Below are positions 54,865 through 63,248 of a stretch of DNA of 64,000 nucleotides, piece by piece. The stretch comes from Zhouia amylolytica. Its GTDB lineage: Bacteria; Bacteroidota; Bacteroidia; Flavobacteriales; Flavobacteriaceae. Within the stretch, counting starts at the first letter, position 1. Every line of letters starts with the position of its first letter. The position numbers and the translations under genes were made by a program. The stretch covers positions 248,001 to 312,000 of the forward strand of contig NZ_FPAG01000003.1 of the NCBI RefSeq assembly GCF_900116365.1, read 5' to 3'. Below the pieces are notes generated by a model. That model worked only from the letters and a program-made list of their open reading frames with translations, did no database searches and was not told the origin of the DNA.

Positions 54865-55506
54865 ATGAAAAGGGTTTTATTTTTAATATTGATAGTAGTA
54901 ACTGGCTGTAAGTCTGATAAAAAATACCATGATGTTAAGGTTCAGGAAGAGGTAATGACGAATATTTCTGATAAAGTGAGTTCTGTGGTTGAATTCCAAA
55001 ATAAGCTGAATGAAGAATTTAAAAATCCCGAAACATCCCCTTTGAAAGATAAGGATAGGAGTGAATTCTCAGAATTAGACTTTTTTCCGATTGATACTAA
55101 TTTTATTGTAAAAGCAAAATTAACCTTCACGCCTGACGCTGAAGTTTTTTTTATGCCTACAACTACTGATAGAAAAACACAAGAACGGTTATATGCAGTG
55201 GCCAATTTCAAAATTAAAGATGTCGATTACAATTTGAATATCTATCAAAGTATGGCTTTGCTTGATTCAGAAGAGTATAAAGACTATTTGTTTTTACCTT
55301 TTTCAGATTTAACTAACGGAGATGCTACTTATGGAGGAGGACGGTATATTGATTTAAGAATTCCTGAAGGAGATGAAATAGTAATTGATTTTAATAAGGC
55401 CTACAATCCATATTGTGCATATAACAAAAAGTTTTCATGTCCAATTGTACCCAATGAAAATAACTTATCTCTGGCGGTAAAGGCAGGGGTGAAGAAGTTT
55501 AAATAA
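54865..55506 (+). CDS. DUF1684 lipoprotein
   Basis: 213 residues from ATG 54865. Lipoprotein signal with lipobox VTGC (C16). The DUF1684 core is seen: RSEFSELDFFPIDTNFIVKA, FFMPTTTDRKT, YAVANFKIKDVDYNLNIYQS, GGRYIDLRIPEGDEIVIDFN and YNPYCAYNKKFSCPIVP with two conserved cysteines. It is an exported protein of unknown function; family members bear a conserved small beta-domain. A longer frame from 54772 would add a leader crossing the inverted repeat and is rejected. Confidence 0.88.
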   Translation: MKRVLFLILIVVTGCKSDKKYHDVKVQEEVMTNISDKVSSVVEFQNKLNEEFKNPETSPLKDKDRSEFSELDFFPIDTNFIVKAKLTFTPDAEVFFMPTTTDRKTQERLYAVANFKIKDVDYNLNIYQSMALLDSEEYKDYLFLPFSDLTNGDATYGGGRYIDLRIPEGDEIVIDFNKAYNPYCAYNKKFSCPIVPNENNLSLAVKAGVKKFK

Positions 55507-55534
55507 AAACCAGTGTGAAAACACACTGGTTTTT
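55505..55534. terminator. Bidirectional terminator
   Basis: Stem AAAAACCAGTGTG/CACACTGGTTTTT with a 4-base loop between the DUF1684 and porin genes. Confidence 0.88.
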
Positions 55535-55574
55535 ATAAAACTATCGAAAATATAAAATAAAAGGGCGCAAAAAT

Positions 55575-56669
55575 TTAAAAGCTATAAATTGCCGCAATTA
55601 AAACAGAAGAGAGGCTTTTATTGGGTTCTAAATCTCCATTTAAGAAGGTGTCTTCAGAAGCAGTGTCAATTCTAAACTCCGGTTTTATCATTAAATCTCC
55701 TAGAGTATAGCTTCCGGTTAAGGTAGCTGCAAACACATGGCCGTCTCCATCTCCGTCTAGTCCAATCACTCCATCCAGTCCGTTATCAAATACTGAAAAA
55801 TACTCACCTCTTAAACCAATGCTGAAATTTTCGGTAGCAGCATACTGTGGATAAAGAGCAGCTCCGTAAAATCCAGCGCTATCAGTTGTGTTATATGTTG
55901 CGTTAATCCCTAAAAAAATGTTTTCTGAGAAATCAAAACCACCAGTATAATCTATTTGAAAAGTGGGGTCTACATCAGCAATTAAAGCTCCTGTTCCGTC
56001 ATAAGCTGTTTGCTTTCCGTAAAGTACATTTAAGAATTGACCTTTGTATCCTAATTGTAATCCTCCAGTATATTTTCCGTCAGGATTAAATTCAGTAAAA
56101 TCAGTACTGTTCATTACTGCCAACATTAAACTTAGATCTTCAGTGAGTTGAAAATCTGCTTTTAGACCCGTGTGAGAAAAAGGTCCGTAGGAAAACATAT
56201 ATGAGGTGCTGTAATTGAAATTGGCAACCGGTGAAATGACTTCATAACCTAAAAAAGTATTAAAGTTTCCTAGCGTTAGTGTAATGTTTTCTGAGACATT
56301 CCAATAGGCGTATAATTGATTTATGATTCTGCTTGAACCTCCATCTGGAGTATATAAAGGAGAGTTGAATACGGCATCTTCACCTCTTGGTCCTAAAACC
56401 AGATCCGCAACAAAACCCACTTTTTCCCCTTCGTAATTAACTATTAAGTTAGCCATTCCTAAAGCGAAGCCGTTTAAGTTGGCAAAAGAGGTAGCCGGAG
56501 CAATGGCATCATCTCCATTAGGCCCGCCGATGTTTTGTCGGAAATATGTGTCTATACTACCGCTTAAAGAGAATTTCTTCTCTTCCTGAGCATGTAGTGT
56601 AAAAGATGTGTAAAATAAAATTGAGGAAAATAGAATTTTTCCGAAATTTGCATTAAATATTGCTTTCAT
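55575..56669 (-). CDS. Outer-membrane beta-barrel protein of the amt operon
   Basis: 364 residues with a signal peptide (ending about LHAQ, residue 28) and alternating beta strands throughout, ending in IAAIYSF with the C-terminal aromatic of outer-membrane proteins. Features such as GSIDTYFRQNIGGPNGDD and NLSLMLAVMNSTDFTEFN match the porin-like outer-membrane proteins found after amt genes in Bacteroidota. It probably lets nitrogen compounds or other small solutes cross the outer membrane. It is the third gene of glnB-amt-porin, 138 bp after amt, with a hairpin in the gap. Confidence 0.8.
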   Translation of the reverse strand: MKAIFNANFGKILFSSILFYTSFTLHAQEEKKFSLSGSIDTYFRQNIGGPNGDDAIAPATSFANLNGFALGMANLIVNYEGEKVGFVADLVLGPRGEDAVFNSPLYTPDGGSSRIINQLYAYWNVSENITLTLGNFNTFLGYEVISPVANFNYSTSYMFSYGPFSHTGLKADFQLTEDLSLMLAVMNSTDFTEFNPDGKYTGGLQLGYKGQFLNVLYGKQTAYDGTGALIADVDPTFQIDYTGGFDFSENIFLGINATYNTTDSAGFYGAALYPQYAATENFSIGLRGEYFSVFDNGLDGVIGLDGDGDGHVFAATLTGSYTLGDLMIKPEFRIDTASEDTFLNGDLEPNKSLSSVLIAAIYSF

Positions 56670-56759
56670 AATTATGGTATAGTTAGTTGTAGTTTTGGTA
56701 ATTGTTTTTTAAAGTGTATTATTGAGCTGTAAGCTAATTGTATAATGGGAGTGATAGTA

Positions 56760-56793
56760 ATCGGAGCGTTCCGCCAAACGCTCCGATCTTTTT
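56760..56793. terminator. Hairpin between amt and the porin gene, T-run on the antisense strand
   Basis: Stem ATCGGAGCGTT/AACGCTCCGAT with a 6-base loop. The T-run (CTTTTT) follows on the + strand, antisense to the operon; the sense strand has no T-run. It may be an RNA-processing or partial-stop site. Confidence 0.6.
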
Positions 56794-56807
56794 ACCCATC
56801 TAACCAA

Positions 56808-58067
56808 TTAACTATTCATCATTAGTGATGATTTAACCTCTGCTGAGGTTGTACTCATTTCTGGGTAAGCCTCCATTCCATGTTCGAAATTGTCTAGTCC
56901 TTCTAGTTCTTCTTGTTTACTCACGCGAATACCAACAGTTTTCTTAAGAGTATAAAGAATGGCGAAAGCTGTAGCACAACAGAATACACCATAAGCAGCA
57001 ACGCCTCCTAATTGTATTAGGAACTGGCTGAAACCAGCTTTACTTCCAAAGATTCCAACTGCAAGGGTGCCCCAAATACCACAAATTAAGTGTACCGCGA
57101 CTGCACCAACAGGATCATCTAATTTTAATTTGTCAATTAAGGCCACCCCGAATACAATAATTGCACCCGCAATAAGACCAATTAAAATAGCGTCTGTAGG
57201 CCCCATTAGGTCGGCGCCAGCTGTAATACCAACAAGACCTCCTAAAATTCCATTTAAAAACATGGTTAAATCATATTTTTTATACATAGCTGTTGATACC
57301 AAAAATGCGGCTACACCTCCTGCGGCGGCAGCTAAACATGTTGTGACAAGAACCAGGGATGTAAGTGCCGGATCTGCGGAAAGCACTGAACCGCCGTTGA
57401 ATCCAAACCAACCTAACCATAGTATGAGTACCCCGCCCATAGCAAGAGGTATATTATGTCCTGGGATAGCACTTGGTTTTCCGTTTTCTTTGAATTTTCC
57501 AATTCTGGCACCTAACAATGTGATGGCAATAATAGCAGCCCATCCACCAACAGAGTGAACTAAAGTCGAACCAGCAAAGTCATAAAAGCCCATTTCATCT
57601 AAAAATCCGCCTCCCCATTTCCATGATCCGGCTATTGGGTATACCAGGCCTACATAGATGATAGTGAAAATCATAAAAGGAACTATTTTAATACGCTCTG
57701 CAACTGCACCAGAAACTATTGTTGCCGCAGTTGCTGCAAACATTCCTTGGAATAAGAAATCAGTCCAGTAGGTGTATCCCTCACTATAGGTTAGATCAAG
57801 ACCTTCAGCGGTCATTGGAGATTGTAAACCGATTCCTGAAAAGCCCAAAAAGCCGTTAAATTCTCCAGGATACATAAGGTTGAACCCAATGAGGCAGTAT
57901 AATAATAAACCAACAGTTAGTATGAATACATTTTTGAATAATATGTTTATTGTATTTTTTTGTCTGGTTAATCCAATTTCTAAAAATCCAAAGCCTAAAT
58001 GCATTATAAATACTAGACCTGTACAGATCATCATCCAGACGTTATTTGTAGTTAATAAAGTTTCCAT
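56808..58067 (-). CDS. amt: Ammonium transporter
   Basis: 419 residues, 11 predicted membrane helices, Amt/Rh family. Conserved segments: GGWAAIIAITLLGARIGKF (periplasmic-face helix), DFAGSTLVHSVGG with the pore His (H171 by count of the segment) and VAVHLICGIWGTLAVG with the second pore His. It moves NH4+/NH3 across the inner membrane and is closed by PII binding at the cytosolic tail. It is 27 bp after glnB. Confidence 0.96.
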   Translation of the reverse strand: METLLTTNNVWMMICTGLVFIMHLGFGFLEIGLTRQKNTINILFKNVFILTVGLLLYCLIGFNLMYPGEFNGFLGFSGIGLQSPMTAEGLDLTYSEGYTYWTDFLFQGMFAATAATIVSGAVAERIKIVPFMIFTIIYVGLVYPIAGSWKWGGGFLDEMGFYDFAGSTLVHSVGGWAAIIAITLLGARIGKFKENGKPSAIPGHNIPLAMGGVLILWLGWFGFNGGSVLSADPALTSLVLVTTCLAAAAGGVAAFLVSTAMYKKYDLTMFLNGILGGLVGITAGADLMGPTDAILIGLIAGAIIVFGVALIDKLKLDDPVGAVAVHLICGIWGTLAVGIFGSKAGFSQFLIQLGGVAAYGVFCCATAFAILYTLKKTVGIRVSKQEELEGLDNFEHGMEAYPEMSTTSAEVKSSLMMNS

Positions 58068-58094
58068 AATCTTTCTAGTTAATTGATTGTTATT

Positions 58095-58433
58095 TTATTT
58101 AAGTGAAATTTCTCCTGATTCCTTAGTTCTGATACGATATGTTTCCTCAATAGGAGAAATGAAAATTTTGCCATCCCCAACACTTCCGGTGTATGCGAAT
58201 TTGAGGATAGTTTCGACGGTCCTTTCTACGAAATCATCTGAAACGACAATGGAGAGGTACCTTCTTTGAATGTCAGTGGTGCTGTACGAAACTCCTCTGT
58301 ATACATGACCATGCTTCTCATTGCCTACGCCTGTAACATCCCAATAACTAAAAAAGTTTACTTCGATTTGCTGCAATGCATCTCTCACTTCATCAAATTT
58401 TGATTTACGGATAATTGCTTCTATTTTTTTCAT
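58095..58433 (-). CDS. glnB: PII signal protein
   Basis: 112 residues. The N-terminus MKKIEAIIRKSKFDEVRDAL, the T-loop VYRGVSY with Y50 equivalent to the modified Tyr51, and the B-loop/C-terminal GDGKIFISPIEETYRIRT are present. The T-loop after Y50 (STTDIQRRYLSIVV) departs from the enterobacterial VDFLPKVKIEIVV, so the mode of control may differ. PII trimers bind ATP, ADP and 2-oxoglutarate and block Amt when nitrogen is plentiful. It is the first gene of the operon, preceded by the paired 52-bp-spaced boxes. Confidence 0.95.
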   Translation of the reverse strand: MKKIEAIIRKSKFDEVRDALQQIEVNFFSYWDVTGVGNEKHGHVYRGVSYSTTDIQRRYLSIVVSDDFVERTVETILKFAYTGSVGDGKIFISPIEETYRIRTKESGEISLK

Positions 58434-58479
58434 AATTATAAAGGTTAGATGTGTAAAACTATATATTAATTACAAATAT

Positions 58480-58549
58480 CCCTATAAAAAATAGGGGTTG
58501 AATGTTATTTTTTAGTATAATTTATTTTAACACCCTATTTATTTAGGGG
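58480..58549. promoter_or_regulatory. Paired CCCTA-N-TAGGG inverted repeats, 52 bp apart, upstream of glnB
   Basis: CCCTAT/ATAGGG with a 5-base gap (58480-58496) and CCCTA/TAGGG with a 6-base gap (58533-58548). The GGGG runs at 58494 and 58546 are 52 bp apart, as in the GSII/GSIII region. The first repeat lies next to a weak -7 element (minus-strand GATATTTG, 58473-58480). Confidence 0.55.
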
Positions 58550-58615
58550 TATTTATTTTTTTATTGAATTTTTGATAAAAATGAAATTGAGGATGGGTAA
58601 AATGTTGTTTGAAAT

Positions 58616-58642
58616 ATAACACACTACCTTCCAGTGTGTTAT
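58616..58642 (-). terminator. Hairpin, probable terminator of crcB
   Basis: Stem ATAACACACT/AGTGTGTTAT with a 7-base loop, 56 bp past the crcB stop on the minus strand; the following T-run is weak. Confidence 0.55.
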
Positions 58643-58697
58643 AAATTAACTTAAGGGATGTTGAAAATGATGCTTTGAAGGATAAAATAAACTATAT

Positions 58698-59063
58698 CTA
58701 CTTGGTTATTATAAAGCCAAGAAATACAGCAAGAATTCCAAAAATGATGGAGCCAATTGTGTAAAGTATGAAATTAAGGTAATCCCCTTGTTTTAATAAG
58801 GAAACATTTTCAAGGGCGAAAGTGGAGAAAGTTGTGAATCCACCACAAAAACCTGTAACTGTAAATAAAAGAAAACTTTGAGAGAGACCAAAGTTTTTAG
58901 ATGCTAAACCGGTAAGTAGACCAATGACCAAGCTTCCTATAACATTCACGGTAAATGTAGATAGCGGAAAGTTATAACTTGAAGTGTATACCAGTTTACT
59001 TACCAGAAACCTGACTACACTGCCAAGCCCACCTCCTAAAAAAATCCATAGAAACTCTCTCAT
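58698..59063 (-). CDS. crcB: Fluoride channel CrcB (Fluc)
   Basis: 121 residues, four membrane helices. Fluc hallmarks: GGGLGSVVRFLVSK at the N-terminus, FPLSTFTVNVIGSLVIGLLT with the central Asn, and GFCGGFTTFSTFALE with the TFSTF phenylalanine-rich motif. It forms an antiparallel dimer that exports fluoride across the inner membrane. The upstream gap of 33 bp to the SRPBCC gene is too short for a fluoride riboswitch. It may be co-transcribed with that gene. Confidence 0.95.
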   Translation of the reverse strand: MREFLWIFLGGGLGSVVRFLVSKLVYTSSYNFPLSTFTVNVIGSLVIGLLTGLASKNFGLSQSFLLFTVTGFCGGFTTFSTFALENVSLLKQGDYLNFILYTIGSIIFGILAVFLGFIITK

Positions 59064-59096
59064 GCTGTAAATATAATGCTTACTGGTGGCTAGCTG

Positions 59097-60149
59097 TTAA
59101 AAAGTTTTTTGCAATGTTAAGGTTTTTTTTACAGGTATGTATATTTCTGTTATCCAATTCGCAGGATTTGGGACTTTACTTGGATCGGTAATGTAGACTT
59201 CCATAGGATCCCTTTTAGGATCTTCGACTAACCTATTAGTGTTGATGGCTTGAGATGCTTTACTCCATGCTTCTTCTATGTTTTTATAGTTGCCTTTTAA
59301 AACGGTTTTAAAGTATCTTCCAGAATCTAGAAATCCACATAGCACCTCGCTTTGAAAATCAGGAATTATCTTTTCTCTAATTGGAATGCATGTCGAAAAT
59401 ATTGTTGTTTTGTTGAGGTCATCCCATTCATGATAAAGTACAAATGGAGGTCCGGACAAAGTTATATTATTTTCCTTTGCAAACTTTTTGACCTTAAGAA
59501 ACATCTCAGTCATTTTACTTGAAATCCCCGATTGTTTAGATGCTGTAGTGAGGTATAGATAATATCCTCCACTATATTCTGAAATACCTTTAGGGTTGAT
59601 GGTATATTGTTCTATAGCTAACTCACTCAAACTATCAATCTTGAAAAGACCTCTTTCTAAATCACTTCCAATTAGGTTGTCCATTCCGCCTTTATAAATC
59701 ATGATAGCTTTTTCTAAAAAGCTTAACTCCCCTTTAATACCCCAGGTTACTATAGATTGTGAAGGAGTTTTTGAAGAAAGCTTCCAGTAAACATCACCTT
59801 GAGATTCTCGTGGTTTGGTAAACTCAATTTTTTGGAGAATAGAATCTTTATCGGAATGAATAGTTTTAATGATTCCTTCTCCTATAATATCACCATTCCA
59901 GTGATAAAATGAATTTATGCCGGCTGTACTATCACTTAAGGAAATATTGGCAGAAGGTTCCTGTTCAATCCATGGTGACCACTCAGGCCATTTTTTATAA
60001 TCATTTATATATTCATACACTACTTCTTTAGGAGCATCGATAACTGCTTCTCTATGCACATTGTAATAACCTGATCGTGTAGCTATGTATAACGATAACC
60101 CTATGACAATTATAACAATAAGAAAGAATAAATATTTAATGATTTTCAT
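59097..60149 (-). CDS. SRPBCC and GyrI-like two-domain protein with an N-terminal membrane anchor
   Basis: 350 residues. A transmembrane segment (about 6-24) is followed by a polyketide-cyclase/SRPBCC domain (about 30-170: DAPKEVVYEYINDYKKWPEW, WSPWIEQEPS) and a GyrI-like/SOUL domain (about 190-345: GPPFVLYHEWD, IPVREK-like CIPIREKII). SRPBCC and GyrI-like modules bind small hydrophobic ligands. The combination occurs in Bacteroidota transcription-regulator partners and in free proteins; its role here is unknown. It is upstream of crcB by 33 bp. Confidence 0.8.
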   Translation of the reverse strand: MKIIKYLFFLIVIIVIGLSLYIATRSGYYNVHREAVIDAPKEVVYEYINDYKKWPEWSPWIEQEPSANISLSDSTAGINSFYHWNGDIIGEGIIKTIHSDKDSILQKIEFTKPRESQGDVYWKLSSKTPSQSIVTWGIKGELSFLEKAIMIYKGGMDNLIGSDLERGLFKIDSLSELAIEQYTINPKGISEYSGGYYLYLTTASKQSGISSKMTEMFLKVKKFAKENNITLSGPPFVLYHEWDDLNKTTIFSTCIPIREKIIPDFQSEVLCGFLDSGRYFKTVLKGNYKNIEEAWSKASQAINTNRLVEDPKRDPMEVYITDPSKVPNPANWITEIYIPVKKTLTLQKTF

Positions 60150-60224
60150 TGATTGCTGAAAAGTTAGATTGAGAGCTTACAAAGTACAAAAAATAAGATA
60201 AACTTTCTGAGGAATGCCTATATG

Positions 60225-60413
60225 CTATTCACGAATAAAATATTTAAGAAGCGATAATATGGTTACAAATAAAATAAACCCAACCAGTACCCAAAGGGCA
60301 CCTTTATAATATTTGGAATGTAATTTTTTGTCTTTAGTGTAAGTGTAAATTATTACTCCTACAAAGGCAATGAAAAAGAGTATTGCAAAAATGATTTGTC
60401 CCTTACTTAGCAT
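60225..60413 (-). CDS. Small two-helix membrane protein
   Basis: 62 residues from MLSKGQ at 60413; a longer start at 60431 (MHKNRI) is possible. Two hydrophobic helices: IIFAILFFIAFVGVIIYTY and WVLVGFILFVTILSLLKYF, separated by a basic loop (TKDKKLHSKYYKG). The pattern is common in Bacteroidota genomes and has no known function. It lies alone between the SRPBCC gene and the pyrophosphohydrolase gene. Confidence 0.65.
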   Translation of the reverse strand: MLSKGQIIFAILFFIAFVGVIIYTYTKDKKLHSKYYKGALWVLVGFILFVTILSLLKYFIRE

Positions 60414-60451
60414 TATTCTATTTTTATGCAAAACTAAACAAAAAATAAACG

Positions 60452-60838
60452 ATGAAGCGAAAATTACAAGCGGTTGCAGAATTTCATAGTGCCTTTGGTT
60501 TGGGGATTGCTGAGACTCCTATGGCTGACCTTGGAAGTGATAAACTAAACTTACGTTTTAGTTTGATGGCAGAAGAGAATGAGGAATACTTAGAGGCTGC
60601 AAGAAATAATGATTTAGTTGAAGTTGCTGATGCCTTAGGTGATATGCTGTATATTTTGTGTGGTACTATTTTGGAACATGGAATGCAGCATAAGATAGAA
60701 GAGGTTTTTGAAGAGATACAAAGAAGTAATATGAGTAAATTAGATGAAGATGGTAAGCCAATTTACAGGGAGGATGGAAAAGTTTTAAAAGGGCCTAACT
60801 ATTTTAAGCCGGATATTGAGAAAATCTTAGAAAAATAA
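60452..60838 (+). CDS. All-alpha NTP pyrophosphohydrolase (MazG/HisE-like)
   Basis: 128 residues. The motif EENEEYLEAARNNDLVEVAD followed by ALGDMLYILCG gives the E-x2-E...E-x2-D metal site of the all-alpha NTP-PPase superfamily. These enzymes remove pyrophosphate from non-canonical nucleoside triphosphates or from related nucleotides. This single-domain form is of a type that Bacteroidota genomes often carry; the substrate is uncertain. Convergent with ilvE. Confidence 0.82.
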   Translation: MKRKLQAVAEFHSAFGLGIAETPMADLGSDKLNLRFSLMAEENEEYLEAARNNDLVEVADALGDMLYILCGTILEHGMQHKIEEVFEEIQRSNMSKLDEDGKPIYREDGKVLKGPNYFKPDIEKILEK

Positions 60839-60862
60839 AAAAGACCCAAATTGGGTCTTTTT
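60839..60862. terminator. Bidirectional terminator
   Basis: Stem AAAAGACCCA/TGGGTCTTTT with a 3-base loop between the pyrophosphohydrolase and ilvE genes. Confidence 0.88.
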
Positions 60863-60864
60863 TA

Positions 60865-61944
60865 TTATACTGAAACCTTATGGCGCCAGCCAAATTTATC
60901 TTCTGCTTTATTGCATTGTATATCAGATATTCGTTTTTTAAACAAATCAGCAAACTTATTATCGATCTCAGGAAGATCATAATGAGCTCCTTTATATCCG
61001 AATCCAGAAATTGGGCTTATTACTGCAGCAGTTCCCGATCCAAACATTTCTTTTAAGGAGCCTTCTTTAGCGGCTGCTATGATTTCATGAACAGTAACAG
61101 GTCTTACCTCTACATCTAAGCCTTCGTCTTTGGCAATTTCTATAACACTTTTACGGGTTACCCCGTCTAATATTCTATCAGAGGTTGGTGCTGTAATTAA
61201 TTTGTCACCAACTCTGAAAAACACATTCATTACACCAGCTTCTTCCAGGTTTTCATGTGTGCTTGCATCAGTCCACAATACCTGATGGTATCCTTCCTGG
61301 TTTGCCAGGTGTGTCGGATAGAATTGTCCTGCGTAATTACCTGCACATTTAGCAAACCCAACGCCTCCGTTGGCTGCTCTACTATATTTTTCTGCAAACA
61401 AGACTTTAACTCCACTCATGCCTTTTTTGAAGTAGGATTGAGCCGGAGAACAAATGATCATGAATTTATATTCTAAAGATGGTGAAGCTGAAACACAGCT
61501 TTCGGTGGCAATCATAAATGGACGGATGTATAGGGAGTTACCCTCACCTTTCTTAATCCAGTCCTTATCCATTTTAAGGAGTGTTTCAAGGCCATCAAAG
61601 AAAATTTCTTTTGGAATTTCAGGCATTTGTAATCGAACGCAAGATTTATTCATTCGCGTATGATTTTCATCAGGTCTGAATAGCCATATGCTATCATCAT
61701 TACTCTTGTAAGCTTTAAGTCCTTCAAAAATGGCTTGACCATAATGAAAAACTTTAGCTGAAGGGTCTAAACTCAAAGGTCCGTAAGGTTTTATTTTTGG
61801 TGTTTGCCATGCACCGTCCTTAAAATCACAAACCAACATATGGTCTGTAAAAACTGAACCGAAGGCTAAATTGTCGAAATCAACTTGTCCTATCTTTGAA
61901 GAAGTGGCTTTTTCAATTTCAATTTTTAATGTAGTACTGCTCAT
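60865..61944 (-). CDS. ilvE: Branched-chain amino acid aminotransferase
   Basis: 359 residues, the eukaryote-like long form of fold-type IV BCAT. The PLP lysine is K199 in GVGFAKCAGNYAGQ; other blocks are KVFHYGQAIFEGLKAYK, the cofactor-phosphate region EEAGVMNVF and GSGTAAVISPIS near the C-terminus. It makes or breaks down leucine, isoleucine and valine with 2-oxoglutarate. No ilv biosynthesis cluster is next to it. The first 28 residues before FGSVFTDHM are typical of the family. Confidence 0.95.
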   Translation of the reverse strand: MSSTTLKIEIEKATSSKIGQVDFDNLAFGSVFTDHMLVCDFKDGAWQTPKIKPYGPLSLDPSAKVFHYGQAIFEGLKAYKSNDDSIWLFRPDENHTRMNKSCVRLQMPEIPKEIFFDGLETLLKMDKDWIKKGEGNSLYIRPFMIATESCVSASPSLEYKFMIICSPAQSYFKKGMSGVKVLFAEKYSRAANGGVGFAKCAGNYAGQFYPTHLANQEGYHQVLWTDASTHENLEEAGVMNVFFRVGDKLITAPTSDRILDGVTRKSVIEIAKDEGLDVEVRPVTVHEIIAAAKEGSLKEMFGSGTAAVISPISGFGYKGAHYDLPEIDNKFADLFKKRISDIQCNKAEDKFGWRHKVSV

Positions 61945-62062
61945 CTCTCAAAAATCTTTTGTGCTAATTTACGGAAATATGTTTCATGGTTAAATATAAA
62001 CTTGTTCAAAAAAGCTTAATTTGCATGAATAATATCAGATTCTAACTCAAAAGTTTTAAAAA

Positions 62063-62572
62063 ATGAAAAAAGTTGTCTTATTAGCAGTATTAGGGCTATT
62101 AGCTTCATGCAAAAATGTTGACCAGAAGCAGGTCTCTGAAAGGATAGATATGAATGAACAGGAAAATGTATATGACTCTTTTGGAAAAGAGATAGATATT
62201 GATAATACATTAAATATTGAACTTGCTTCCAGTAATTATAAAGGTCTAAAAATAGGGGATACCTTGTCTTTTAAATTCAAAGGTAAAGTGAAAGAGGTAT
62301 GTGTTAAAAAAGGGTGTTGGATGAAACTTGATCTGGATGATGGAGAAGAGGCTATGGTTAAGTTTAAAGATTATGGATTTTTTGTTCCCAAGGATATTGT
62401 AGGTAAAGAGGTTATTGTAGATGGAAATGCATTTATAGAAGAAATGTCTGTCGATGACCAAAAGCATTATGCAAAGGACGGAGGGGAAGGAGATGATGAA
62501 ATTTCTAAAATCGTAAGCGTGAAAAGAACAAATTTATTTGTTGCAGAGGGCGTCTTAATTGAAAAGAAATAA
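62063..62572 (+). CDS. DUF4920 lipoprotein
   Basis: 169 residues. Lipoprotein signal with lipobox LASC (C16). The OB-like DUF4920 domain contains SFKFKGKVKEVCVKKGCWMK, with the conserved C-x4-CWM motif, and KFKDYGFFVPKDIVGKEVIV. The motif suggests a metal or small-ligand site. The protein is exported and of unknown function. Its final bases overlap the TTG start of mnmD, so the two genes are coupled. Confidence 0.88.
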   Translation: MKKVVLLAVLGLLASCKNVDQKQVSERIDMNEQENVYDSFGKEIDIDNTLNIELASSNYKGLKIGDTLSFKFKGKVKEVCVKKGCWMKLDLDDGEEAMVKFKDYGFFVPKDIVGKEVIVDGNAFIEEMSVDDQKHYAKDGGEGDDEISKIVSVKRTNLFVAEGVLIEKK

Positions 62573-63248
62573 ATTGAAAAGAAGAGTAATAAAAACAGCT
62601 GATGGCTCATCCACAATATTCATTGAAGATTGGGATGAAAATTACCATTCAAAGCACGGAGCTATTCAGGAGGCTTATCATGTTTTTTTAAAAATGGGAT
62701 TGTATCACCACCTTGAACAATACAATGTGGAGAATGAAATCAAAATACTTGAAATAGGATTTGGAACGGGGCTTAACGCTCTGATAACCTATTTGGAAGC
62801 TGTAAAGAATAACCTTTTTATTGATTACCATGGTGTAGAAGGTTATCCGGTGCTAGCAATTGAAGTTGAACAACTTAATTACATTGAAAGGTTGTCCGCT
62901 CAAAATGAGAAAGATCAGTTTAAAAAAATGCATGAAACATCTTGGGATGAATATTTTAAATTGAGTGATCAATTTCGAATGATAAAAAGAAAGCAGTTTT
63001 TTAATGAAATAGATGATCAAAATGTTTTTGATTTGATATATTTTGATGCTTTTGGTGCAAGGGTTCAGCCTGAGTTGTGGACTGAAGAAATATTTCAGCG
63101 TATGTATAATGCTCTCAAGTCAGGAGGTGTTCTCGTAACTTATGCTGCTAAGGGAAGTGTCAGGCGAGCAATGATCGCTTGTGGGTTTTCTGTAGAAAAA
63201 TTACCCGGTCCTCCCGGAAAAAGGGAAATGCTCCGCGCTACGAAGTAA
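62559..63248 (+). CDS. mnmD: tRNA (5-methylaminomethyl-2-thiouridine)-methyltransferase MnmD
   Basis: 229 residues if begun at the TTG at 62559, or 224 from the TTG at 62574; no ATG is available. The SAM motif is ILEIGFGTGLNALIT, with IYFDAFGARVQPELWTEEIF and GVLVTYAAKGSVRRAM, the standalone MnmD domain without the oxidase MnmC1. It methylates the nm5 group of wobble uridine 34 in tRNAs, needing MnmEG to make the precursor. It overlaps DUF4920 by 14 bp. Its stop and last codons are repeated twice more downstream in a 42-bp tandem repeat. Confidence 0.92.
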   Translation: MKRNKLKRRVIKTADGSSTIFIEDWDENYHSKHGAIQEAYHVFLKMGLYHHLEQYNVENEIKILEIGFGTGLNALITYLEAVKNNLFIDYHGVEGYPVLAIEVEQLNYIERLSAQNEKDQFKKMHETSWDEYFKLSDQFRMIKRKQFFNEIDDQNVFDLIYFDAFGARVQPELWTEEIFQRMYNALKSGGVLVTYAAKGSVRRAMIACGFSVEKLPGPPGKREMLRATK

